A DNA stretch of 57,917 nucleotides from Pseudomonadota bacterium (lineage in GTDB: Bacteria; Pseudomonadota; Gammaproteobacteria; Steroidobacterales; Steroidobacteraceae): contig JAKARC010000013.1 in the NCBI GenBank assembly GCA_021822385.1, positions 1-57,917 on the forward strand, given 5' to 3'. Both the position numbers and the translations under genes were made by a program. The notes under the pieces were generated by a model. That model ran no database searches and was not told the DNA's origin. It saw only the letters and a program-made list of their open reading frames with translations. This document shows positions 48,793 through 57,917 of the stretch, in pieces (within the stretch, counting starts at the first letter, position 1; each line of letters opens with the position of its first letter).

Positions 48793-49722
48793 CTATGCCG
48801 GCAGAGCGTACGGCAGTGCGAGCGGCTCGGCCGGCAGGCCGGGCGCGGCCTCATCCGCGGCACCTTCGGGCGGCTCGTGCGCGAGTGCCGCGACGGCGAG
48901 GAACTCGCAGCGGCCGTCGGGCAGCTGCGCGGCTTCGACGATCGCAACTGAGCGGCCATCGGGCAACCGGCCGCTCGCGCCCGGAGCGAGCTCGAGTGGC
49001 GCAGTGCTGCGGAACCGTTGCGCACGCCGTTTGACACGGCCGCGATAGTGCGCGCGCGCAATCACTTCCTGGCCGGTGTAGCAACCCTTATCAAAGGCGA
49101 TGGCGCCGAGCACATCGAGATTCAACATCTGTGCCACGAACTGCGCGGAGGTCGCCGCGTAGACCTGCGGCATGCCGGCTCGTACATCGAGCAGGCGCCA
49201 GCGGGCGCGCGCGGCGGGGTCAGGTGCGGGGGCATCGGCGCGCGGGGCAATCTCGAGCCAACGCCCGCTGCCATCGCCGGTGCCGAGCAGCAACTGCCGC
49301 CCACGACGGCGCTGCGCGCGCGTCCCGGGCGGCGGCAGATCGGTGTAGGCGATGTTCACGGCGGTCGGTGCTGCGCCTGAGTCGTCGGCAAGCAGTCCAT
49401 TGACGCACCACTCGTGCGACACGTCCGCGACGGTCACCTTGGCGCGCAGCACATATTTCACGAGCCGTTCGGCGATGGTACCGGCGAGCTCGCGCGGCAG
49501 CACGGCGAGCACCTCGCCCTCGGCAAGCCACGCGAGCCGCAGCAGCGCCAGTGCGCGCCCCTGGGGTGTGTGATAGCCGGCGAGGAGCGAGTGCTCGGGC
49601 GCAAGCCGTGTCACATCGTTCGACAGCTGCCCCTGCAGAAAGCGCACCGCATCGGCGCCGGCGATGCGCACGGCACCGAGATCATCGAGTGCGATGCGCG
49701 CGAGCGGGCGGTGAGTGTCCAT
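48793..49722 (-). CDS. ygfZ: Folate-binding YgfZ/IbaG-associated Fe-S maturation protein
   Basis: Folate-dependent helper in iron-sulfur cluster maintenance, related to the glycine cleavage T-protein fold. The 309-aa product (E. coli 326) has ADAVRFLQGQLSNDV near the start and the hallmark DKGCYTGQEVIARAHYRG with the conserved Cys. It is divergent from the succinate dehydrogenase operon, whose SdhB carries three Fe-S clusters. Confidence 0.94.
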   Translation of the reverse strand: MDTHRPLARIALDDLGAVRIAGADAVRFLQGQLSNDVTRLAPEHSLLAGYHTPQGRALALLRLAWLAEGEVLAVLPRELAGTIAERLVKYVLRAKVTVADVSHEWCVNGLLADDSGAAPTAVNIAYTDLPPPGTRAQRRRGRQLLLGTGDGSGRWLEIAPRADAPAPDPAARARWRLLDVRAGMPQVYAATSAQFVAQMLNLDVLGAIAFDKGCYTGQEVIARAHYRGRVKRRAQRFRSTAPLELAPGASGRLPDGRSVAIVEAAQLPDGRCEFLAVAALAHEPPEGAADEAAPGLPAEPLALPYALPA

Positions 49723-49727
49723 GCGTC

Positions 49728-49757
49728 ATTCTAGCGCGTGCGCGCGCCGCCGGTCAT
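49728..49757 (-). promoter_or_regulatory. Candidate ygfZ promoter, possibly leaderless
   Basis: On the minus strand ATGACC (49752-49757), an 18-nt spacer and TAGAAT (49728-49733) resemble a sigma70 promoter. The -10 box ends 5 nt before the ygfZ ATG, so transcription could start at or next to the start codon. No Shine-Dalgarno sequence is present. Confidence 0.5.
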
Positions 49758-49787
49758 GGCGGCTGCCGCCGGTTTCTGGCAGACTAG

Positions 49788-49973
<186 letters not shown>

Positions 49974-49986
49974 TCCACGCACACTC

Positions 49987-50376
49987 ATGGCTGAACGTCC
50001 GCTGTCCCCGCACCTGTCCGTGTATCGGATGCACCGCTACACGCTGCTCACCTCCATACTGAACCGCATCACCGGATTGGTGCTCGCCGCCGGCCTGCTC
50101 CTGCTCGTGTACTGGCTGATGGCCGCGGCCAGCGGTCCACTCGCCTATGCGCGCGCGCAGGCGGTGCTCGGGCTGTGGGTCTGCAAGGCCGTCTTTCTTG
50201 CGCTGCTGGCTGCCTTCTCCTATCACTTGTGCGCCGGCGTGCGGCACCTGGTGTGGGACAGCGGCAGGGGCCTCGAGCGCGAGCAGTCGCGTCTGAGCGC
50301 CTACGCCGTGCTCGGCGCGAGCGTTGTGTTATTTGTCGGACTGGCGTGCTGGATGTTCCAGCGGGGCGCCCTATGA
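49987..50376 (+). CDS. sdhC: Succinate dehydrogenase cytochrome b556 subunit
   Basis: Membrane anchor of complex II, binding heme b and ubiquinone. The 129-aa product opens [27 protein letters not shown], split here by family motifs (SPHLxxY and SIxHRxTG-like), and has three hydrophobic segments (about 28-48, 60-82, 103-123). The candidate heme ligand is H80 in [14 protein letters not shown]. It overlaps sdhD by 4 nt. Confidence 0.94.
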   Translation: MAERPLSPHLSVYRMHRYTLLTSILNRITGLVLAAGLLLLVYWLMAAASGPLAYARAQAVLGLWVCKAVFLALLAAFSYHLCAGVRHLVWDSGRGLEREQSRLSAYAVLGASVVLFVGLACWMFQRGAL

Positions 50377-50759
50377 GCCTGCGCACTCCGCTTGCCGGTG
50401 TGCTCGGCCGTGGCGCGGCCAAGTCCGGAGTGCACCACTGGTGGCTGCAGCGACTGACGGCGGTTGCGCTGATACCGCTCGGCATCTGGTTTGTCGTCTC
50501 GCTCCTGGCGCTGCCGGCGCTCGATTATCCGGTCGTCACCGCCTGGATGAGCCAGGGATGGACGGCGGTGTTGCTGCTGCTGTTCGTGCTCACGGCGAGC
50601 TGGCACTCGTACCTCGGCGTGCGGGTGGTGGTGGAGGATTACGTGCACGGTGCAGGTGCCAAGAGCGCCGCGCTTGCGGCGGTGAGCTATGTGCACGTGA
50701 TCGTGGCGGTGGCGGGCGTCTTCGCGGTGCTCAAAGTGGCGTTGGGAGGCGCGCCGTGA
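50373..50759 (+). CDS. sdhD: Succinate dehydrogenase membrane anchor subunit
   Basis: Second membrane anchor of complex II, 128 aa. Three hydrophobic segments lie at about 28-48, 62-82 and 103-122. The heme-side motif [15 protein letters not shown] places a candidate axial His at 78, and [10 protein letters not shown] at 21-30 is typical of the family start. Overlaps sdhC and sdhA. Confidence 0.94.
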   Translation: MSLRTPLAGVLGRGAAKSGVHHWWLQRLTAVALIPLGIWFVVSLLALPALDYPVVTAWMSQGWTAVLLLLFVLTASWHSYLGVRVVVEDYVHGAGAKSAALAAVSYVHVIVAVAGVFAVLKVALGGAP

Positions 50760-52540
50760 GCGAGTACACATTCATCGATCACACCTACGATGTGCTGGTG
50801 GTGGGCGCCGGCGGAGCGGGGTTGCGCGCCACGCTGGGGCTCGCCGAGGCGGGACTCGCGACCGCGTGCATCAGCAAGCTGTTCCCGACCCGCAGTCATA
50901 CCGTGGCGGCGCAGGGCGGCATCAGCGCCGCGCTCGGCAACATGGGCCCGGACGACTGGCGCTGGCACATGTACGACACCATCAAGGGTTCGGACTGGCT
51001 CGGCGATCAGGATGCGATCGAGCTGATGTGCAAGGAGGCCCCGGCGGCGGTGATCGAACTCGAGCACTATGGGGTGCCGTTCTCGCGGACCGAGCAGGGC
51101 AAGATCTACCAGCGTCCCTTCGGCGGCATGACCACCGAGTTCGGCAAGGGCATCGCGCAGCGCACATGCGCGGCGGCCGATCGTACCGGACACGCGCTGT
51201 TGCACACCCTGTACCAGCAGTCGCTGCGCCGCTCGGCGAGCTTCTTCGTCGAGTTCTTCGCCCTGGATCTGATCATGCAGGATGGGGTGTGCCGCGGGGT
51301 CATCGCGCTCGACATGACCGAGGGCAAGCTGCACCGCTTCCGCGCGCACATGACCATTCTCGCCACCGGCGGCTACGGCCGGGCCTATTTCTCCTGCACA
51401 TCGGCGCATTCATGCACCGGCGACGGCAATGCCATGGTGCTGCGCGCCGGGCTGCCGCTGCAGGACATGGAGTTCGTGCAGTTCCATCCCACCGGCATCT
51501 ACGGCGCCGGCTGTCTGATCACCGAAGGCGTGCGCGGCGAGGGGGGCTATCTTACCAACGCGAGCGGCGAGCGCTTCATGGAGCGCTATGCCCCGAATGC
51601 CAAGGATCTCGCCTCGCGCGATGTGGTCAGTCGTGCAATGACCCTCGAGATCCGCGCCGGCCGCGGCGTCGGTGCCGAGCACGACCACATTCACTTGCAT
51701 CTGGAGCATCTCGGGCCCGAAGTGATCCATGAGCGGTTGCCCGGGATTGCTGAAACCTCGCGGATCTTCGCCGGCGTCGATGTCACCCGTCAGCCGATAC
51801 CGGTGCAGCCCACGGTGCACTACAACATGGGCGGCATACCGTGCAATTATCACGGCGAAGTGCTCACCGTGCGCGCGGATGATTCGTTGAGCGTCGTGCC
51901 GGGTTTGATGGCCGTCGGCGAAGCGGCCTGCGTTTCGGTTCACGGCGCCAATCGCCTCGGCTCGAACTCGCTGCTTGATCTGGTGATCTTCGGCCGCCAG
52001 GCGGCACGCCGCTGCGCGCAGTTGCTCACCCCCGGGGCGCGTCATGCGCCGCTCGCCAAGGATGCCGCCGAGCCGGCACTCGCGCGCCTCGATCGGCTGC
52101 GCACCGCGCACGGGTCGCGCCCGACGGCGCAGATCCGTCTCGAGATGCAGAAGATCATGCAGCGCGATGCGGCGGTGTTCCGCACGCAGGAGTCGCTCGA
52201 GGAGGGGGCAAGCAAGCTCGCGCACACCTTCGAGTCGTTCGCGGACGTACGCGTCAGCGACCGCTCGCTCGTGTGGAACACCGATCTGATCGAGACGATG
52301 GAGTTGGAAAACCTGCTGCTGCAAGCCACCGCCACTGTGCACTCGGCGCTGAACCGCACCGAGAGTCGCGGTGCACACGCCCGCGAGGATTACCCCGAGC
52401 GTGACGATGAGCACTGGCTGAAGCATACGCTCGCGTGGGTCGAGGGCGCCGGTCGTGTGCGTTTCGCCTACCGGCCGGTGCAGCTGCAGACGCTGACCGA
52501 TGAGGTCGACACCATCCCGCCGAAGGCGCGGGTCTACTGA
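50756..52540 (+). CDS. sdhA: Succinate dehydrogenase flavoprotein subunit
   Basis: Oxidises succinate to fumarate with covalent FAD. The 594-aa product (E. coli 588) has the dinucleotide motif [12 protein letters not shown], the FAD-linking His in [29 protein letters not shown], and [14 protein letters not shown]. It starts at GTG 50756, overlapping the sdhD stop. SdhE and the DUF1674 protein, which act on this subunit, are in the same operon. Confidence 0.98.
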   Translation: MSEYTFIDHTYDVLVVGAGGAGLRATLGLAEAGLATACISKLFPTRSHTVAAQGGISAALGNMGPDDWRWHMYDTIKGSDWLGDQDAIELMCKEAPAAVIELEHYGVPFSRTEQGKIYQRPFGGMTTEFGKGIAQRTCAAADRTGHALLHTLYQQSLRRSASFFVEFFALDLIMQDGVCRGVIALDMTEGKLHRFRAHMTILATGGYGRAYFSCTSAHSCTGDGNAMVLRAGLPLQDMEFVQFHPTGIYGAGCLITEGVRGEGGYLTNASGERFMERYAPNAKDLASRDVVSRAMTLEIRAGRGVGAEHDHIHLHLEHLGPEVIHERLPGIAETSRIFAGVDVTRQPIPVQPTVHYNMGGIPCNYHGEVLTVRADDSLSVVPGLMAVGEAACVSVHGANRLGSNSLLDLVIFGRQAARRCAQLLTPGARHAPLAKDAAEPALARLDRLRTAHGSRPTAQIRLEMQKIMQRDAAVFRTQESLEEGASKLAHTFESFADVRVSDRSLVWNTDLIETMELENLLLQATATVHSALNRTESRGAHAREDYPERDDEHWLKHTLAWVEGAGRVRFAYRPVQLQTLTDEVDTIPPKARVY

Positions 52541-52553
52541 GTCCGACAGAGCC

Positions 52554-53336
52554 ATGACGGAATTCCGCCTGCCCGCCCATTCGCGTATCCACACCGGAGT
52601 CACGCACGCGGCGCCCGAGGGCGCACACGACGTGCGCCGCGTGCGCATCTATCGGTTCGATCCGGATTCCGGCGAGAACCCGCGCATCGATACCTTCGAG
52701 CTCGAGGCCTCCGAATGTGGACAGATGGTGCTCGATGCGCTGATTCGCATCAAAAGTACACGTGATGCCACGCTGACCTTCCGGCGCTCCTGCCGCGAGG
52801 GGATCTGCGGCTCCTGCGCCATGAACATCAACGGGGTGAACCGGCTCGCCTGCATCACCTCGGTGCACGATTTGGGCGCGCAGATCCGGATCTATCCGCT
52901 GCCGCATCTGCCGGTGGTCAAGGATCTGGTGCCGGATTTGACGACCTTTTATGCGCAATACGCCTCGGTCAAGCCTTGGTTGACGACGCAGACGCCGGCA
53001 CCGCCGGACGCCGAGCGCCTCCAGTCGAAGGCTGAGCAGGAAAAGATCGATCGGCCCGCGGCGTGCATCTTGTGCGCGTGCTGCTCGACCGCCTGCCCGA
53101 GTTATTGGTGGAACAGCGACCGTTATCTCGGCCCCGCGGCACTGTTGGCGGCCTATCGCTGGATCATCGACAGCCGCGACGAAGCCACCGGTGAGCGGCT
53201 CGATGCGCTCGAGGATCCGTTCAAGCTGTACCGGTGCCACACCATCATGAACTGTACCGATGTGTGTCCGAAAGACCTCAATCCTGCCAAGGCCATTGCC
53301 GAGATCAAGAAGATGCTCGTGCAAAGGCAGAGCTAA
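52554..53336 (+). CDS. sdhB: Succinate dehydrogenase iron-sulfur subunit
   Basis: Carries electrons from FAD to ubiquinone. The 260-aa product contains all three cluster motifs: [21 protein letters not shown] split over the [2Fe-2S] site, [16 protein letters not shown] for [4Fe-4S], and [17 protein letters not shown] for [3Fe-4S]/[4Fe-4S]. About 25 residues precede the conserved RIYRFDPD, a little longer than in E. coli (238 aa). Confidence 0.97.
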   Translation: MTEFRLPAHSRIHTGVTHAAPEGAHDVRRVRIYRFDPDSGENPRIDTFELEASECGQMVLDALIRIKSTRDATLTFRRSCREGICGSCAMNINGVNRLACITSVHDLGAQIRIYPLPHLPVVKDLVPDLTTFYAQYASVKPWLTTQTPAPPDAERLQSKAEQEKIDRPAACILCACCSTACPSYWWNSDRYLGPAALLAAYRWIIDSRDEATGERLDALEDPFKLYRCHTIMNCTDVCPKDLNPAKAIAEIKKMLVQRQS

Positions 53337-53354
53337 CGGTTGGCGGCTGCACCC

Positions 53355-53621
53355 ATGGATGCCGAAGGCCGGCGGCTGCTGTGGCGCTGCCGGCGCGGCA
53401 TGAAGGAACTCGATGTCCTGCTGGAACGATCTGCCGGGGTCTGCGTGGCGGCCGGGCCGCTCGAGCGGCACGCCTTCGCCCGGCTGCTCGAGTTGCCGGA
53501 CCCTGAGTTGGCGCGTTACCTTCTGGGTGGAGAGCGTCCCGCGGACCCGCAGCTCGCGGCTCTGGTGGCGCGTATCCGCGGCGCAGGGGTGCCGGAGTCG
53601 GCATCGCCGCGGGAGGCCTGA
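53355..53621 (+). CDS. sdhE: FAD assembly factor SdhE
   Basis: Promotes covalent attachment of FAD to SdhA. The product is 88 aa, the same length as E. coli SdhE, and has the conserved RGxxE motif at R14-E18 (CRRGMKELD), then LLELPDPELARYLLGGERP. The ATG at 53355 matches the family start; an upstream TTG at 53340 adds five residues. It lies 18 nt after sdhB. Confidence 0.93.
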   Translation: MDAEGRRLLWRCRRGMKELDVLLERSAGVCVAAGPLERHAFARLLELPDPELARYLLGGERPADPQLAALVARIRGAGVPESASPREA

Positions 53622-53638
53622 GGCAATGCGAGGCAATG

Positions 53639-53666
53639 TGAACTTTTGCAAAGGTTCAGTGTCCAT
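53639..53666 (+). promoter_or_regulatory. SigmaE-type promoter of rpoE
   Basis: TGAACTT (53639-53645), a 16-nt spacer and TCCAT (53662-53666) match the sigmaE pattern GGAACTT-N16-TCTRA in motif and spacing. Autoregulation of rpoE is known in E. coli and Pseudomonas, which makes the site credible. Transcription would start near 53672, about 45 nt before rpoE. Confidence 0.75.
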
Positions 53667-53717
53667 TCATGTCGTGGCGCGGGCGACCTTCCTCGCCGAG
53701 GAGCGGGAGGCGGGCGG

Positions 53718-54326
53718 GTGAGCGCCGATGTCAGTGACTTGAGCCTGGTTCGCCGGGTGCAGCGCGGCGATAAGGGCGCATTCGATGTGCTGGTGCTCAA
53801 GTACCAGCACAAATTGGTCAAGCTGGTGACGCGCTATGTCCGTAACCCTGCCGAAGCCGAGGATATTGCCCAGGAGGCCTTCATCAAGGCCTATCGGGCG
53901 CTGCCGCAGTTCCGGGGCGACAGCGCGTTTTATACCTGGCTGTATCGCATTGCCATCAATACCGCCAAGAATGCGGTGGTGGCGCGCGAGCGCAGCCCGG
54001 TCGATTACAACTTTGATCGTGACAGCATCGATGATTCCTACGATATGCAAGGCCGTTTGAAGGACGCTGAAACACCCGAGGGCTTGGTGCTCACCGACGA
54101 GATCCGCCGCACGGTGAATGCAGCGATCGAGCAGCTGCCCGAGGACTTGCGCACGGCAATTGTGCTGCGCGAGCTCGAGGGGCTGTCCTACGAGCAGATC
54201 GCCGGCACCATGGGCTGTCCGGTCGGCACGGTCCGCTCACGCATTTTCCGGGCGCGCGAGGCAATCGATCATCGCCTGCGCGAGGTGTTCGAGGGAGGTC
54301 TCGGCCGTACGGAGGAACTCGGATGA
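53718..54326 (+). CDS. rpoE: RNA polymerase sigma factor RpoE (sigmaE/AlgU)
   Basis: ECF sigma factor for the envelope stress response. The 202-aa product (E. coli 191) has region 2 (YVRNPAEAEDIAQEAFIKAY, then FYTWLYRIAINTAKN) and region 4 (LPEDLRTAIVLRELEGLSYE, then GTVRSRIFRAREAI). It begins at GTG 53718 after a GGCGGG run. ATGA overlap with rseA keeps sigma and anti-sigma production matched. Confidence 0.96.
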   Translation: MSADVSDLSLVRRVQRGDKGAFDVLVLKYQHKLVKLVTRYVRNPAEAEDIAQEAFIKAYRALPQFRGDSAFYTWLYRIAINTAKNAVVARERSPVDYNFDRDSIDDSYDMQGRLKDAETPEGLVLTDEIRRTVNAAIEQLPEDLRTAIVLRELEGLSYEQIAGTMGCPVGTVRSRIFRAREAIDHRLREVFEGGLGRTEELG

Positions 54327-54973
54327 ACGAGGAACTCGACAGTCAGCTGTCCGCCATGTTCGATGACGAGCTGCCGGCGGCCGAATGCGAGCTGTTGGCG
54401 CGGCGGCTCTCGCGCGATGAGGGACTGAAGTCGCGCTGGGGACATTACGCGCTCATCGGAGCGGTGATCCGGGCCGAGCGCGGCGTGGTGCTGCAGAGCG
54501 CGGTGGCCGGGCGGGTCACCGCCGCGCTGTCCGAGGAGCCCTTGCTGGCGAGCGAGCCGGCGGCGCCCCCGGGCCGGGTCCCGGGCGGTACCGTATGGCT
54601 GCGGTTGGCTTCGGGCGCGGGTCTTGCGGCGGCCGTTGCGGCCATGTCCATCCTCTGGCTGCGCTGGCATGCCCTGGGCTCCCTCGGCGTGCCGCAGGAA
54701 ATGGCCGCCGTTTCCGTACCGAGCGCCGCGCAGGCACTGCCCGGCGTGGCCGATGGTCTCATCGGTCCAGAGGCTTCCACTCAGGCCGCCAGCCTGATGC
54801 CGCCGACGCAGCTGGCCGATTATGTCGTGGCGCACAGCGCCTACTCGTGGCCGTTCAGCGGCGGGGGGCTGTTCTCCTCGATGATGATGAATGGCCTGAG
54901 CTCCCTGGGTCCGTCTGCCACGTCCGGGCAGCAGACCGTCGGGCGCGGCCATGCGGCCTCTGCGGCACATTAG
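54323..54973 (+). CDS. rseA: Anti-sigmaE factor RseA/MucA
   Basis: Single-pass inner-membrane protein that sequesters RpoE and is cut by DegS then RseP under stress. The 216-aa product has the N-terminal sigma-binding domain (LSAMFDDELPAAECELLARR, then WGHYALIGAVIRAE), a transmembrane segment at about 93-113 and a Ser/Gly-rich periplasmic tail. Overlaps rpoE by 4 nt and rseB by 23 nt. Confidence 0.92.
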   Translation: MNEELDSQLSAMFDDELPAAECELLARRLSRDEGLKSRWGHYALIGAVIRAERGVVLQSAVAGRVTAALSEEPLLASEPAAPPGRVPGGTVWLRLASGAGLAAAVAAMSILWLRWHALGSLGVPQEMAAVSVPSAAQALPGVADGLIGPEASTQAASLMPPTQLADYVVAHSAYSWPFSGGGLFSSMMMNGLSSLGPSATSGQQTVGRGHAASAAH

Positions 54974-55937
54974 TCTGTGCCTGGCGGCGGCGCTGGGGTT
55001 GGCGGGCGTCGCGGTGGCCGCACAGCCCGCCGTCTGGCTCGAGCGCATGCATCACGCGCTCACGCACCTCGATTATCAGGGAACCTTCGCCGAGTGGGAG
55101 GGCGGACGGGTGCAGATGCTACGCATCATTCACCGGTTCAAGAATGGGGTGATCTCGGAGCGACTGCAGTCCCTGGACGGTTCGGGTCGCGAGCTGATCC
55201 GCGCGGGCACGCGCCTGACGTGCTATCTGCCCAAGGTGCGCGAGGTATTGGTCGAGCATATCCCCGCGGACAGTTCCCTGTTCGCCCGGCTGCCGGTGTA
55301 TGGTCACAGGCTCGCCCGTTTCTATGCCATTCGCGCCGGGCCGCGCATGCGGGTGGACCGGCACAACACGCGTCTGATCACGGTCATGCCGCGCGACCGG
55401 TACCGCTATGGATATCGTCTGTGGATCGATAATGCCGGGATGCCGCTGAAGGTTCAGCTGCGCGCCGGCCGCGGCACCGGTCGGATGGTCGAGCAGATCG
55501 CCTTCGCAACGCTCAGGATCGAGTCGCACATTCCCGATTCGGCTTTCGCACCGCATCTTGCCACGGCCGGGTTCCGCTGGCTGCGCAGCCAAGCGGTGCC
55601 GCCGCCGAGCGGACTCGTCTGGAATGCGTTGTGGCTGCCCCCGGGATTTTACATGGCCACGCACATGGTCCAGGCGCTGCCGGGTGTTGCCGGCCCGGTT
55701 GATCACATGGTGTACACGGATGGGTTGGCTTCAGTCTCGGTGTTCGTCGATCGGCACGCCGGACCGCACCCGCCGGATCACATCGTCGAGGCGGCGCGCA
55801 TGGGCGCCTTGTACGTCTTTTCGACCGTTGTCGACGGGCATCAGGTGACCGCTGTGGGTGCCGCACCGGCGCGCACGGTCCGCTTGATTGCCACCTCGGT
55901 GCGGGCGCAACGGGCGCACCCGGGAGCGGCCCCATGA
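54951..55937 (+). CDS. rseB: Sigma-E regulatory protein RseB/MucB
   Basis: Periplasmic protein that binds RseA, shields it from proteolysis and senses mislocalised lipopolysaccharide. The 328-aa product has a signal peptide ending VAA-QPA near 24, then LDYQGTFAEWEGGRVQMLRI, which matches the MucB/RseB N-domain, and a C-terminal domain from about 215 (LPPGFYMATH, HMVYTDGLASVSVFVD). The ATG at 54951 lies inside the end of rseA. Confidence 0.93.
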   Translation: MRPLRHISLCLAAALGLAGVAVAAQPAVWLERMHHALTHLDYQGTFAEWEGGRVQMLRIIHRFKNGVISERLQSLDGSGRELIRAGTRLTCYLPKVREVLVEHIPADSSLFARLPVYGHRLARFYAIRAGPRMRVDRHNTRLITVMPRDRYRYGYRLWIDNAGMPLKVQLRAGRGTGRMVEQIAFATLRIESHIPDSAFAPHLATAGFRWLRSQAVPPPSGLVWNALWLPPGFYMATHMVQALPGVAGPVDHMVYTDGLASVSVFVDRHAGPHPPDHIVEAARMGALYVFSTVVDGHQVTAVGAAPARTVRLIATSVRAQRAHPGAAP

Positions 55938-56191
55938 GCGGCGAACCCTCCGCCGTCCTGACGCTCGTCTATCGGCGCGACTGTCTGCTGTGCGATGAGA
56001 TGCTGGCAGCGCTGCGCGCGCTCGAGCGCACGCAGCCCTTGCCGCCGCTGCAGCTGCGCGATGTCGACGAGGACCCGCAGCTGCAGCGCCGCTACGGACT
56101 GCAGGTGCCGGTGCTGCTGTTTCAGGGTGCGCTGGTCTGCCGTTATCGGCTCGATGTGCCCGAGCTGCGCCGGCTGTTGAGACAGGTATAA
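55934..56191 (+). CDS. Glutaredoxin-like (DUF836) protein
   Basis: Small thioredoxin-fold protein of 85 aa with a CxxC redox motif at C17-C20 (DCLLCDEM), then [23 protein letters not shown] split around the cis-Pro-like QVPVL loop. Cytosolic, with no signal peptide. Substrate unknown. It overlaps rseB by 4 nt, in the place where related genomes carry rseC or a DegP-type protease gene. Confidence 0.88.
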   Translation: MSGEPSAVLTLVYRRDCLLCDEMLAALRALERTQPLPPLQLRDVDEDPQLQRRYGLQVPVLLFQGALVCRYRLDVPELRRLLRQV

Positions 56192-56192
56192 T
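56187..56192 (+). promoter_or_regulatory. Possible -10 box upstream of lepA
   Basis: A perfect TATAAT overlaps the stop codon of the glutaredoxin-like gene, about 49 nt before lepA. No good -35 hexamer is seen 16-18 nt upstream, so activity is uncertain. Confidence 0.35.
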
Positions 56193-56240
56193 CCCCCCGC
56201 CGCTGGCAATCTGGCGCGGCGGAAAACGCGGCCCGGATTC

Positions 56241-57917
56241 ATGCGGCTCATACGCAATTTTTGCATCATCGCTCACGTCGATCACGGCAAGTCCACGCTG
56301 GCGGACCGGTTCATTCAGTTGTGCCGGGGTCTCGCCGAGCGCGAAATGCAGGCCCAGGTGCTCGATTCCATGGCGCTCGAGCGCGAGCGCGGCATTACGA
56401 TCAAGGCGCAAAGCGTCACGCTGTACTACGACGCGCGCGACGGCGAGCGGTATCAGCTGAACATGATCGACACCCCCGGGCATGTCGATTTTTCCTACGA
56501 GGTCTCCCGGTCGCTGGCGGCGTGCGACGGCGCGTTGCTCATCGTCGATGCTTCCCAGGGGGTTGAGGCGCAGAGCGTCGCCAATTGCTATACCGCGATC
56601 GAGCAGGGCCTCGAGGTGCTGCCGGTCATCAACAAGATCGATCTGCCGTCGGCCGATCCGGAGCGGGTGGTGCGCGAGATCGAGGAGATCATCGGCATCG
56701 ATGCGCACGATGCGCTGCGGGTCAGCGCCAAGACCGGCGCGGGCGTGGCGGAGTTGCTCGAGGCGCTGGTGCGGCGAATTCCGGCCCCGCGCGGGGATCC
56801 CGCCGCACCGCTGCAGGCGCTGATCATCGACTCCTGGTTCGACAATTACGTCGGCGTGGTGTCCCTGGTGCGTGTGATGAACGGCCGGATCGCGGTCGGG
56901 GAGAAGATCCGGGTCGTGTCCACCGGCCGCGCGCATACGGTCGATCGGCTCGGGCGCTTCACCCCGAAACCGGTGGTCGAGCAGGCTCTTGCCACCGGCG
57001 ATGTCGGTTTCATCGTCGCCGGCATCAAGGAGATCGATGGCGCGCCGGTCGGCGACACCATCACGCTCGAGACGCGCCCTGCGCCGGCGCCGCTGCCGGG
57101 ATTCCGGCAGATCAAACCGCGCGTTTTCGCGGGATTGTTTCCCGTCAATTCAGATGATTACGAAAACTTTCGCGACGCGCTCGCGAAACTGCGCCTGAAC
57201 GACTCGGCGCTGCACTATGAGCCGGAAGTCTCCTCGGCGCTCGGGTTCGGCTTCCGCTGCGGATTTCTCGGCCTGCTGCACATGGAAATCGTGCAGGAGC
57301 GACTCGAGCGCGAATATCAGCTGGATCTGGTGACGAGCGCCCCCACGGTGGTGTACGAGGTGGTGCGCACCAACGGTGAGGTCGACTCGGTCGATAATCC
57401 GGCGCGGCTCCCGCCGGTGAACGAGATCGAGGCGATCCGCGAGCCCATCATCGTCGCCAATATCCTGACGCCGCCGGAGCACGTCGGGGCGGTCATCAAA
57501 CTGTGCATCGAGAAGCGCGGCACGCAGAAGAAGCTGCTGTATCTCGGCACGCAGGTGTCGCTGCAATACGAGTTGCCGCTCGCAGAGGTCGTGCTCGATT
57601 TCTTCGACCGGCTCAAATCGGCGAGCCGCGGCTACGCGTCCTTCGATTACGAGTTCTCCCACTTCCAGGCCGCCCCGCTCGTGCGACTCGATATTCTGAT
57701 CAACGGCGAGCGGGTCGATGCGCTGTCGATCATCGTGCATCGCGATAGCGCCTATGCCCGCGGGCGTGAGCTCGTCGACAAGATGCACGAGCTCATTCCG
57801 CGGCAGATGTTCGAGGTGGCGGTGCAGGCGGCCATCGGCGGGGCGATCATCGCGCGCGCGACCGTCAAGGCGCTGCGCAAGAACGTGCTCGCCAAGTGCT
57901 ACGGCGGTGATGTCAGC
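56241..57917 (+). CDS. lepA: Elongation factor 4 (LepA), partial at window end
   Basis: Translational GTPase that back-translocates stalled ribosomes. The visible 559 codons run to the window edge (full proteins are about 600 aa), so the C-terminus is missing only because the window ends. The G-domain has AHVDHGKST (11-19), [27 protein letters not shown], and the LepA-specific [20 protein letters not shown] lies in domain III, split here at motif borders. The frame is intact. lepA after the rse genes is a common order. Confidence 0.97.
   Translation, partial: MRLIRNFCIIAHVDHGKSTLADRFIQLCRGLAEREMQAQVLDSMALERERGITIKAQSVTLYYDARDGERYQLNMIDTPGHVDFSYEVSRSLAACDGALLIVDASQGVEAQSVANCYTAIEQGLEVLPVINKIDLPSADPERVVREIEEIIGIDAHDALRVSAKTGAGVAELLEALVRRIPAPRGDPAAPLQALIIDSWFDNYVGVVSLVRVMNGRIAVGEKIRVVSTGRAHTVDRLGRFTPKPVVEQALATGDVGFIVAGIKEIDGAPVGDTITLETRPAPAPLPGFRQIKPRVFAGLFPVNSDDYENFRDALAKLRLNDSALHYEPEVSSALGFGFRCGFLGLLHMEIVQERLEREYQLDLVTSAPTVVYEVVRTNGEVDSVDNPARLPPVNEIEAIREPIIVANILTPPEHVGAVIKLCIEKRGTQKKLLYLGTQVSLQYELPLAEVVLDFFDRLKSASRGYASFDYEFSHFQAAPLVRLDILINGERVDALSIIVHRDSAYARGRELVDKMHELIPRQMFEVAVQAAIGGAIIARATVKALRKNVLAKCYGGDVS

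Overview
This window is a dense, GC-rich stretch of a gammaproteobacterial chromosome made almost entirely of conserved housekeeping operons. The order rpsB-tsf-pyrH-frr-uppS-cdsA-dxr-rseP-bamA-skp-lpxD-fabZ-lpxA-lpxB-rnhB-dnaE is typical of Gammaproteobacteria. Three groupings (dapD-dapC-glnD-map divergent from rpsB; an rpfE-type gene next to recJ, prfB and lysS; a DUF1674 gene heading sdhCDAB-sdhE) point to the Xanthomonadales/Nevskiales side of the class. That placement is an inference from gene order, not a phylogeny. I saw no insertion sequence, prophage, CRISPR array, rRNA or tRNA.

Layout. 281-5741 (+): a three-gene RND efflux set (outer-membrane factor, periplasmic adaptor, inner-membrane pump). 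5772-11310 (-): dapD, dapC, glnD, map (diaminopimelate/lysine synthesis, PII nitrogen signalling, N-terminal Met removal). 11384-29861 (+): a long run from a strong sigma70 promoter and structured leader through translation factors, UMP kinase, isoprenoid, phospholipid and lipid A synthesis, outer-membrane assembly and DNA polymerase III alpha, with many ATGA or GTGA overlaps. 29862-31067: an interruption between dnaE and accA holding a minus-strand zinc-ribbon-like gene whose 5' end appears frame-disrupted at a run of seven G. 31068-40566: accA, tilS, pyrG, kdsA, ftsB, ispD, ispF, truD, an Smr-domain gene (minus strand), surE, pcm. 40782-48784: an Mth938-like gene divergent from rpfE-type, recJ, a LuxR-type regulator, prfB with its programmed +1 frameshift, lysS, murI. 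48793-53621: ygfZ (minus strand), then the succinate dehydrogenase operon with assembly factors at both ends (SdhAF4-like and SdhE). 53639-57917: a sigmaE-type promoter, rpoE-rseA-rseB, a glutaredoxin-like gene, and lepA cut by the window edge.

How the genes fit together. Envelope biogenesis dominates: CdsA, UppS, Dxr/IspD/IspF, LpxD/A/B, FabZ, KdsA, BamA, Skp, FtsB and MurI supply lipids, lipid A, outer-membrane proteins and peptidoglycan, while RseP and RpoE-RseA-RseB form the stress circuit that monitors them. The strongest unusual points are the split zinc-ribbon gene at 30163-30790, the 17-nt inverted repeat filling the gap between the divergent Mth938-like and rpfE-type genes, the unannotated-size SdhAF4 gene, the rpsB leader and elongated S2 tail, the altered proton-relay region of the RND pump, and a LuxR regulator placed between recJ and prfB. 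I did not find a clearly new multi-gene system.
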